Under the pieces are notes generated by a model, which worked only from the letters and a program-made list of their open reading frames with translations, was not told the DNA's origin and did no database searches. From an uncultured Mucilaginibacter sp. (lineage in GTDB: Bacteria; Bacteroidota; Bacteroidia; Sphingobacteriales; Sphingobacteriaceae), in assembly GCA_946479225.1 (NCBI GenBank), contig CAMLFI010000134.1:1-6979 (forward strand): a stretch of DNA of 6,979 nt. Reading direction: 5' to 3'. This document shows positions 1-5,477 of the stretch, piece by piece. Position numbers and translations under genes: made by a program. Each line of letters begins with the position of its first letter. Position 1 is the stretch's first letter.

Positions 1-1503
1 CCTATTGTAACCATAATGGGCCACGTTGACCACGGTAAAACATCATTGCTTGACTTTATACGCAAAACCAACGTAATAGGCGGTGAAGCGGGTGGTATAA
101 CCCAGCACATTGGCGCCTACGAAGTAACCCTGCCGGGCGATAAAGGTAAAATAACATTCCTGGATACACCGGGTCACGAGGCGTTTACCGCCATGCGTGC
201 ACGGGGTGCACAGGTTACAGATATTGTAATTATAGTTATTGCTGCTGACGATAGCGTGATGCCGCAAACCCGCGAGGCCATAAACCACGCGCAGGCTGCA
301 GGCGCTCCTATTATCTTCGCTTTCAATAAAATTGATAGGCCGGGTGCTAACGCCGATAAGATACGTGAGCAGTTATCTGCCATGAATATTTTGGTTGAAG
401 AATGGGGCGGTAAATATCAAACCCAGGAAATATCAGCCAAAACAGGCTTAAACGTTGAGTTGCTTTTAGAAAAGATCTTACTTGAAGCTGAATTATTAGA
501 GCTTAAAGCTAATCCGAATAAACGTGCGGTAGGTACAGTAATTGAAGCAGCTTTGGATAAAGGCCGTGGTATTGTTACTACTATATTGGTACAGTCAGGC
601 CGTCTTAAAGTTGGCGACCCGATATTAGCAGGCTGCTATAGTGGTCGTGTTAAAGCATTGACCAATGAGCGTGGCCAGCGTGTTGAATCTGCCGGACCAT
701 CTACACCGGTACAGGTGTTAGGTATGCAAGGCGCTCCAACAGCAGGTGATAAATTTAACGTATTGGAAAGCGAAGTTGAAGCCCGCGAAATTGCCAACAA
801 ACGTATGCAATTGCAACGCGAGCAGGGATTACGTACACAGAAACACATTACCCTTGATGAGATTGGCCGCCGTTTGGCAGTTGGTAACTTTAAGGAGCTT
901 AACCTGATTGTTAAAGGTGACGTGGATGGTTCTATTGAAGCACTATCCGACTCATTATTGAAACTTTCAACTGAGCAGATACAAGTGAACATCGTATCGA
1001 AAGCGGTTGGTCAGATCTCTGAATCAGACGTATTGTTAGCTTCGGCCTCTGATGCGATCATTATAGGTTTCCAGGTTCGCCCATCAGGCGGTGCGCGTAA
1101 ACTGGCTGAGCAGGAACAAATTGATATCAGGTTGTACTCTATCATATACGATGCCATCAACGAGATTAAAGCGGCGATGGAAGGCATGCTTGCTCCTGAG
1201 TACGAAGAGAAAATTGTTGCTAACGTTGAGATCCGCGAAACCTTCAAGATCAGCAAGGTGGGTACTATTGCAGGTTGTATGGTATTGGATGGCAAGATCA
1301 GCCGTAACAGCAAGATCCGTATAGTGCGCGAAGGTGTGGTTATTTACACCGGCGAACTGGCTTCGTTAAAACGTTATAAAGATGATGTTAAAGAGGTTGC
1401 TACCGGCTACGAGTGCGGTTTGAACATCAATAACTTTAACAATATTGAAGTAGGTGACATTGTTGAAGCTTACGAAAATGTAGAAGTTAAACGTAAGTTG
1501 TAA
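1..1503 (+). CDS. infB: Translation initiation factor IF-2, 3' part (5' end outside window)
   Basis: IF-2 is the cytoplasmic GTPase that brings initiator fMet-tRNA to the 30S subunit and promotes 50S joining. The open frame runs from base 1 with no start, giving 500 visible codons. The N-terminal half, long in Bacteroidota, is missing. With codon 1 at base 1, the G domain shows G1 GHVDHGKT (7-14), switch [11 protein letters not shown] (about 31-40), G3 DTPGH (55-59, with the catalytic-type His), G4 NKID (109-112) and G5 SAKTG (145-149). Domain II follows at about 170-260. The C1 domain covers about 280-390. The fMet-tRNA-binding C2 domain covers about 395-500 and carries [15 protein letters not shown] and GYECGL. 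The ATG at base 16 is an internal Met just before the P-loop, not a start. The gene ends with TAA, followed 22 bases later by a strong hairpin terminator. The family assignment is certain; only the 5' end is unseen. Confidence 0.98.
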   Translation, partial: PIVTIMGHVDHGKTSLLDFIRKTNVIGGEAGGITQHIGAYEVTLPGDKGKITFLDTPGHEAFTAMRARGAQVTDIVIIVIAADDSVMPQTREAINHAQAAGAPIIFAFNKIDRPGANADKIREQLSAMNILVEEWGGKYQTQEISAKTGLNVELLLEKILLEAELLELKANPNKRAVGTVIEAALDKGRGIVTTILVQSGRLKVGDPILAGCYSGRVKALTNERGQRVESAGPSTPVQVLGMQGAPTAGDKFNVLESEVEAREIANKRMQLQREQGLRTQKHITLDEIGRRLAVGNFKELNLIVKGDVDGSIEALSDSLLKLSTEQIQVNIVSKAVGQISESDVLLASASDAIIIGFQVRPSGGARKLAEQEQIDIRLYSIIYDAINEIKAAMEGMLAPEYEEKIVANVEIRETFKISKVGTIAGCMVLDGKISRNSKIRIVREGVVIYTGELASLKRYKDDVKEVATGYECGLNINNFNNIEVGDIVEAYENVEVKRKL

Positions 1504-1525
1504 TCTTACAAACAATCATAAAGAC

Positions 1526-1553
1526 AATGCCCCGCCAAAAACGGGGCATTTTT
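1526..1553 (+). terminator. Rho-independent terminator after infB, between convergent genes
   Basis: A perfect 9-bp stem (AATGCCCCG at 1526-1534 pairing with CGGGGCATT at 1542-1550) encloses a 7-base loop, and a run of five T (1549-1553) lies at its 3' edge. It begins 22 bases after the infB stop. Read on the other strand, the same hairpin starts within a few bases of the enoyl-CoA hydratase stop codon (TGA, complement of 1553-1555), but only a short broken T run follows it there. It therefore looks efficient for infB and perhaps weaker for the opposing gene. Confidence 0.85.
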
Positions 1554-2329
1554 CATTTCCCTTTAAACTCAGGTTTTCGTTTTTGCAAAAAAGCGGAAAC
1601 CCCTTCTTTACGGTCTTCGGTGCTGAAAGATTCAGCAAAGCCGGCTATTTCCGTATCGAAACCTTCAGCGCTGCCTGCAGCATTTATTGCTTTTATGGCG
1701 GCTGCAATGGCCAGGGGTGCTCGGGTTAGTATTTTTTGCATGATGTCTTCTGCTTTAGGCAGCAATTCATCCTGATTAACAACATGATTAACCAGGCCAA
1801 AAAACTGCGCCTGGTCGGCAGTCATCATATCGGCGGTCATTATCATTTCAAACGCCTTGCCTTTGCCTATAAGCCGCGTTAATCGTTGCGTACCACCATA
1901 GCCAGGAATCAAACCTAAGGTAACTTCGGGCAGACCCATTTTTGCATTGTCAGATGCTATGCGGATATGGCAGGCCATAGCTAATTCCAATCCGCCTCCT
2001 AAAGCAAAACCATTGATAGCCGCTATAACGGGCTTACTACCATTCTCAATCAGGTTGAAAACATTATTATGCGCGTTGCGGGCCATGGCCTCGGCTCCGG
2101 CTTTATCCAAGCCTTCCAGTTCAGAAATATCTGCCCCGGCAACAAAAGCTTTTTGCCCTGCACCTGTAATAATGATACCACCAACGGTCGCATCGGCAAA
2201 AGCGGTGGTAACCACGAGATTTAGCTCACGTAAAGTTTCCGCGTTAAGCGCGTTCATTTTGCTTTCGCGATTAACGGTGATGAAAAGTATACGGTCCTTT
2301 TGTTCGGTAAGTAAATTCTGGTAGCCCAT
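1553..2329 (-). CDS. Enoyl-CoA hydratase (crotonase family)
   Basis: This 258-residue protein has the usual length of a monofunctional enoyl-CoA hydratase, which adds water across the double bond of trans-2-enoyl-CoA in beta-oxidation and related acyl-CoA pathways. The crotonase oxyanion-hole segments are present: AGADI at 64-68 and the GGG of NGFALGGGLE at 111-113. Both catalytic glutamates of the hydratase subgroup are kept, Glu115 in GGGLELAMAC and Glu135 in MGLPEVTLG. IPGYGGTQRLTRLIGKGKA follows at 141-159. Having both Glu argues for a true hydratase over an isomerase or hydrolase, but chain-length preference cannot be read from sequence. The ATG lies 5 bases after the stop of the upstream B12-binding gene, with an AT-rich stretch and no Shine-Dalgarno, so coupled translation is likely. 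The gene ends next to the shared terminator with infB. Confidence 0.93.
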   Translation of the reverse strand: MGYQNLLTEQKDRILFITVNRESKMNALNAETLRELNLVVTTAFADATVGGIIITGAGQKAFVAGADISELEGLDKAGAEAMARNAHNNVFNLIENGSKPVIAAINGFALGGGLELAMACHIRIASDNAKMGLPEVTLGLIPGYGGTQRLTRLIGKGKAFEMIMTADMMTADQAQFFGLVNHVVNQDELLPKAEDIMQKILTRAPLAIAAAIKAINAAGSAEGFDTEIAGFAESFSTEDRKEGVSAFLQKRKPEFKGK

Positions 2330-2334
2330 CTTAA

Positions 2335-2757
2335 TTAAAAATTACGATGCTGGTGCACCCATTGGGTTATGTATTCAACTATGTCGCGTGTGCTGGTGCC
2401 CGGCGGGAAAAGTTCGCCGACACCTAATGCTTTTAGCTCTTCCCTATCTTCCTCAGGGATAATACCACCACCGGTAATCAGCACGTCATCCATTCCTTTT
2501 TCCTTTACCAGTTTGATGATCTTAGGAAAAACCGTCATGTGCGCGCCTGAAAGAATGGAAATTCCGATAGCATCCACATCCTCCTGTAAAGCAGTATTTA
2601 CAACCATCTCCGGCGTTTGCCGCAAACCGGTGTAGATCACTTCCATGCCAGCATCGCGCAGCGAAGTAGCAATGATACGCGCACCACGGTCATGCCCGTC
2701 CAGGCCTACCTTGGCAACTAAAACACGTATGGGCCGGCTGAAGGGTTGGGTGCTCAT
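2335..2757 (-). CDS. Stand-alone cobalamin (B12)-binding domain protein, acyl-CoA mutase small-subunit type
   Basis: The protein has 140 residues and is made almost entirely of one B12-binding Rossmann-like domain. It carries the base-off/His-on signature: DGHDRG at 20-25, with His22 the predicted lower cobalt ligand, then SIL at 67-69 and the GGG at 96-98 that line the nucleotide tail pocket. It closely resembles the C-terminal domain of methylmalonyl-CoA mutase and the separate small subunits (about 135-150 residues) of isobutyryl-CoA, 2-hydroxyisobutyryl-CoA and archaeal methylmalonyl-CoA mutases. It has no TIM-barrel catalytic domain, so it should work with a large mutase subunit encoded elsewhere. 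Which carbon-skeleton rearrangement it serves cannot be decided here. It is probably co-transcribed with the enoyl-CoA hydratase 5 bases downstream, which points to acyl-CoA catabolism. The start ATG is preceded by an A-rich stretch and no Shine-Dalgarno. Confidence 0.9.
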   Translation of the reverse strand: MSTQPFSRPIRVLVAKVGLDGHDRGARIIATSLRDAGMEVIYTGLRQTPEMVVNTALQEDVDAIGISILSGAHMTVFPKIIKLVKEKGMDDVLITGGGIIPEEDREELKALGVGELFPPGTSTRDIVEYITQWVHQHRNF

Positions 2758-2764
2758 TTTTTAT

Positions 2765-2797
2765 GCAAGATAGTTATAATGGGAACAATAGTGCAAA
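2765..2797 (-). promoter_or_regulatory. Candidate Bacteroidota-type promoter for the B12-binding gene
   Basis: On the minus strand a TTTG (complement of 2794-2797) is followed after 21 bases by TATCTTGC (complement of 2765-2772). This matches the Bacteroidota -7 consensus TAnnTTTG at five of its six fixed positions when the final base is allowed to differ by one step, and is clearly imperfect. The spacing fits the usual -33/-7 arrangement. The motif ends 7 bases before the ATG at 2757, so the transcript would have a very short leader. It is a pattern match only; the gene could instead be read through from upstream. Confidence 0.25.
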
Positions 2798-2811
2798 GCG
2801 AGGATTCCGTG

Positions 2812-3087
2812 CTACATATAAATACAGAACACAATACCATATAACGCAACAATAAAACAAGAAGTTGTAACGATATAAGTAGTGTTCTTATCAACTGGAC
2901 CTATAATCAACAAATTGATAATTAGCTGAGCAACCCCCAAAGCAACAAAAACCGACCAACTTGCTATTACATTGCTACTTACAATTGGATAAGCGAAAAA
3001 ACAAAGTACAAACCCGAGAAATAAGAGCGTTATAAAAAGAAAGATGTTTACTAAAAAAGGCTTTATAGTTTCTATCAATTTGTCCAT
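2812..3087 (-). CDS. Small three-helix membrane protein of unknown function
   Basis: I do not recognise this family. The 91-residue protein begins MDKLIETIKPF, a short amphipathic start, and then has three strongly hydrophobic segments at about 11-34, 38-63 and 70-91. These are separated by short loops (PIVSSN and GPVDKNTT), and the chain ends right at the end of the third helix. No signal peptidase site or catalytic motif is visible. The ATG at 3087 sits one base after the TGA of the GH3 gene (TGAAATG), which suggests translational coupling. A TTG at 3099 would add four residues and overlap GH3 by 11 bases, but is less likely. A hand count gives about 32% GC, well below the flanking genes, which hints at a recent arrival or weak constraint, although hydrophobic codons also lower GC. 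It is either a real small membrane protein or a fast-evolving remnant. Confidence 0.6.
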   Translation of the reverse strand: MDKLIETIKPFLVNIFLFITLLFLGFVLCFFAYPIVSSNVIASWSVFVALGVAQLIINLLIIGPVDKNTTYIVTTSCFIVALYGIVFCIYM

Positions 3088-3088
3088 T

Positions 3089-4609
3089 TCAACCAACAAC
3101 TTCTACCACTTTCAATATCGCATCCACATACTCGCGATTGTTGGCCAAGCGGGGCACTTTGTGCTGACCACCTAATTTGCCCCTGTCGCGCATCCAGTTA
3201 AAGAAGGTATCGCGTGGCATGTTGCGCACTATGGGGCGGCGCAGGGCCATATCTTTAAAGCGCTTGGCGTCATAATCGGAGTTTACGCGGCGCAGTGTTT
3301 CGTCCATAATATCAACAAAACGTTCAAACTCGGTAGGTTTCTTTTCAAACTCTATCAGCCATTCGTGCGCGCCGCATTCGTCGCCGTTAAAGTAAACCGG
3401 GGCTGCTGTGTAGTCGCGTATAATAGCACCGGTTTGGCTGCAGGCCTCCTCTAATGCTCGCTCAGCATTATCAATTATAAGTTCCTCGCCAAAAGCATTA
3501 ATAAAGTGTTTGGTGCGCCCTGTTATTTGTATGCGGAAAGGGGCAAGCGAAGTAAATTTAATCGTATCACCAATCATGTACCGCCAAAGGCCGGCATTAG
3601 TACTGATGATGAGCGCGTAGTTTTTATCCAGCTGTACTTCGTCTAAAGTAAGTGTCTGGGGATGCTCGTCATGCAGGTTCTCTAACGGCAGAAACTCATA
3701 AAAAACGCCATAATCCAGCATCAGCAGCATCTCGCCGGGTTCCTGGGTATCCTGTATACCAAAGAAGCCTTCAGAGGCGTTGTAGTTCTCCAGGTAGTAC
3801 ATTTCCTCGTTGGGGATGAGCTTTTTAAACTGCTCGCGGTAAGGCGTAAAATTAACCGCACCGTGGAAATACATTTCCAGGTTGGGCCATACTTCCAACA
3901 GGTTATTTTTACCGGTTATCTCTAAAATACGTTTAAACAGCACCAGGTTCCAGGTAGGCACACCGCTTATGCTGGTTACGTTAACATCTTTAGTGGCGTA
4001 TGCCATGCGCTCAATTTTCTCTTCGAAGTTTTCAAGCAAGGCAATATCCAGATCGGGTGTGCGGTGAAACTCCGCCCAAAGAGGTAGATTCTTCATCAAC
4101 ACTGCTGAAAGATCACCAAAAGAAGTATCCGGACTTAGCTGACTTATCTGATGGCTGCCACCAAGCGTAAGTATCTTACCGGTAAACATTTTAGCATCAG
4201 GGCGATTATTGAAGTAGATGGTAAGCAGATCGCGGCCACCCTTAAAGTGGCATTCCTCCAACGCGTCTTCACTTACAGGGATGAATTTACTACGGTCGTT
4301 GGTAGTGCCCGATGATTTAGCGAACCACCTGATCTCTGATGGCCACAACACGTTCTGCTCGCCATGCAGCATACGCTCAATGTAGGGTTTAAGCGTATCG
4401 TAAGTTTGAATAGGCACGCGTTCCTTAAACTCAGTAAGGTTGGTAATGCTTTTATATTGATATTTTTTACCCCACTCAGTATTCTCGGCCCGGGTTATTA
4501 ATTGTTCAAACCATTCCTCCTGCACCTCATTAGGATACTTCATAAAAAGCTCTATCTGGTGGATACGCTTTTTCATGAACCACGTAAAAACGGAGTTAAA
4601 AATGGTCAT
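3089..4609 (-). CDS. GH3-family acyl-acid-amido synthetase-like protein
   Basis: This 506-residue protein belongs to the GH3 branch of the ANL adenylating superfamily (often named 'GH3 auxin-responsive promoter family protein'). In plants such enzymes use ATP to adenylate a carboxylic acid, such as jasmonate or indole-acetate, and join it to an amino acid. The bacterial substrates are largely unknown. The three ATP/AMP-binding motifs are visible: SSGTTNDRSKF (99-109, P-loop-like), YNASEG (276-281) and STNAGLWRYMIGD (336-348). A conserved C-terminal stretch, GKLGGQHKVPRL, lies at 477-488. No signal peptide or membrane segment is evident, so it is probably cytoplasmic. Length and motifs look complete, so the enzyme should be active. 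It starts 15 bases after the lptB stop and ends one base before the small membrane protein, so it probably shares their transcript. The plant-style name says nothing about its role here. Confidence 0.92.
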   Translation of the reverse strand: MTIFNSVFTWFMKKRIHQIELFMKYPNEVQEEWFEQLITRAENTEWGKKYQYKSITNLTEFKERVPIQTYDTLKPYIERMLHGEQNVLWPSEIRWFAKSSGTTNDRSKFIPVSEDALEECHFKGGRDLLTIYFNNRPDAKMFTGKILTLGGSHQISQLSPDTSFGDLSAVLMKNLPLWAEFHRTPDLDIALLENFEEKIERMAYATKDVNVTSISGVPTWNLVLFKRILEITGKNNLLEVWPNLEMYFHGAVNFTPYREQFKKLIPNEEMYYLENYNASEGFFGIQDTQEPGEMLLMLDYGVFYEFLPLENLHDEHPQTLTLDEVQLDKNYALIISTNAGLWRYMIGDTIKFTSLAPFRIQITGRTKHFINAFGEELIIDNAERALEEACSQTGAIIRDYTAAPVYFNGDECGAHEWLIEFEKKPTEFERFVDIMDETLRRVNSDYDAKRFKDMALRRPIVRNMPRDTFFNWMRDRGKLGGQHKVPRLANNREYVDAILKVVEVVG

Positions 4610-4624
4610 ACAGTTGGTTTATAA

Positions 4625-5386
4625 TTATTGGCTTGCTTTCTGCCCATCAGGCAAAAAGTTTTTACGCTTTAAAACAAAATTCGCTCCAAGGTACACCTTC
4701 CGCACCATTTCGTTCTCCGCCAAAACCTCGGGTACACCGCTTTCCAGTATCTTTCCCTCAAACAGCAGGTAAGCCCTGTCGGTTATCGACAATGTTTCCT
4801 GCACGTTGTGATCGGTTATCAATATCCCAATATTACGGTATTTTAGTTTAGCCACCATCGATTGTATTTCTTCAACCGCTATGGGGTCAACGCCGGCAAA
4901 GGGCTCATCCAACAAAATAAAATTAGGCTCTGCCGCCAATGCGCGTGCTATCTCCGTACGGCGCCGTTCACCGCCGGAAAGCAGGTCGCCACGATTGCGG
5001 CGTACTTTATGCAGGCTAAATTCATCTATCAGAGTTTCAAGCTTCTCTTCCTGTACATCCTTTGATAGTTTGCCCATCTCCAACACCGCTTTAATATTAT
5101 CTTCAACAGTCAGTTTCCTAAAAACAGAAGCTTCCTGCGCCAAATAGCCTATACCCTTTTGCGCACGACGATACATTGGGTCGGTGGTAATGTTTTGATC
5201 GTCTAAAAAAATATTGCCCTCATTAGGTTTTATCAGTCCCACTATCATATAAAATGATGTAGTTTTACCCGCGCCATTGGGCCCCAGCAAACCCACTATC
5301 TCACCCTGCTCCACGCTGAATGAAACATCGCTTACAACAGTACGCTGCTTATATTTTTTTATTAAATGCTCTGCTCTTAGTATCAT
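4625..5386 (-). CDS. lptB: LPS export ABC transporter ATP-binding protein LptB
   Basis: LptB is the cytoplasmic ATPase of the LptB2FGC complex, which extracts lipopolysaccharide from the inner membrane and drives it across the periplasmic bridge. The 253-residue protein shows Walker [10 protein letters not shown] (35-43), Q-loop Gln84 in [10 protein letters not shown], signature LSGGE (136-140), Walker B FILLDEP (156-162, catalytic Glu161) and H-loop His193 in TDHNV. The segment [12 protein letters not shown] (86-97) matches the LptB region contacting the LptF/LptG coupling helices. Together with YLGANF near the C terminus, this separates it from generic LivF/LivG-type ATPases. It runs about a dozen residues past the E. 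coli protein, ending in a polar tail. The permease and periplasmic partners are not in this window. The ATG lies two bases from an intergenic repeat that supplies the leader, including AGAGGGGG just upstream, a poor Shine-Dalgarno look-alike with only 4 bases of spacing. Confidence 0.95.
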   Translation of the reverse strand: MILRAEHLIKKYKQRTVVSDVSFSVEQGEIVGLLGPNGAGKTTSFYMIVGLIKPNEGNIFLDDQNITTDPMYRRAQKGIGYLAQEASVFRKLTVEDNIKAVLEMGKLSKDVQEEKLETLIDEFSLHKVRRNRGDLLSGGERRRTEIARALAAEPNFILLDEPFAGVDPIAVEEIQSMVAKLKYRNIGILITDHNVQETLSITDRAYLLFEGKILESGVPEVLAENEMVRKVYLGANFVLKRKNFLPDGQKASQ

Positions 5387-5388
5387 GT

Positions 5389-5477
5389 AGCCCCCTCTAA
5401 ATCTCCCCCGGTAGGGGAGACTTTTTTACTAAAATTTTATAAACAGCCCTCCCTACCGGGGAGGGTTGGGAGGGGCT
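5389..5477. repeat. GC-rich imperfect inverted-repeat element filling the recJ-lptB gap
   Basis: Two arms, 5389-5422 and 5445-5477, are imperfect reverse complements of each other: both outer ends read AGCCCC inward on their own strand, and both cores contain CCCCGGTAGGG. They flank an AT-rich 22-base spacer. Each arm also folds on itself: CTCCCC/GGGGAG with loop CGGTA at about 5403-5419, and a perfect 7-bp CCCTCCC/GGGAGGG at about 5447-5465. Many mismatches between the arms are C/T changes that could still pair as G-U in RNA. On the plus strand the left hairpin is followed after two bases by six T (5422-5427), a terminator-like shape. The right edge overlaps the recJ TAG stop and the left edge is two bases from the lptB ATG. 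The form suggests a dispersed REP- or MITE-like element, but only this one copy is in view. Confidence 0.7.

Noticed and set aside
16..18. ATG at 16 as the start of a 495-residue protein
   Set aside because: The frame is open from base 1 and reads [14 protein letters not shown], the inside of the IF-2 G domain. This is an internal Met of a truncated infB.
636..1313. Open frames antisense to infB (636-992 and 1011-1313, minus strand)
   Set aside because: They lie fully opposite conserved IF-2 sequence, encode low-complexity Ser/Leu-rich products without recognisable domains, and fit the pattern of shadow frames.
1947..2324. 125-codon open frame on the plus strand opposite the enoyl-CoA hydratase
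   Set aside because: The opposite strand holds an intact, motif-rich crotonase gene. The plus-strand product has Ala/Ser-rich shadow composition and no domain.
3097..3099. TTG start for the small membrane protein, overlapping GH3 by 11 bases
   Set aside because: The ATG four codons later, directly after the GH3 stop, is a better start codon and gives a cleaner TGAAATG junction.
3089..4609. Taking the GH3 annotation as evidence for auxin response or plant hormone metabolism
   Set aside because: The name comes from plant relatives. Nothing in this window shows an auxin-related substrate, so only the family chemistry is claimed.
5389..5477. Repeat considered as a CRISPR unit, riboswitch or insertion sequence end
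   Set aside because: There are only two inverted arms, with no direct-repeat/spacer series, no transposase nearby, and no conserved riboswitch core. A REP/MITE-like or local hairpin reading fits better.
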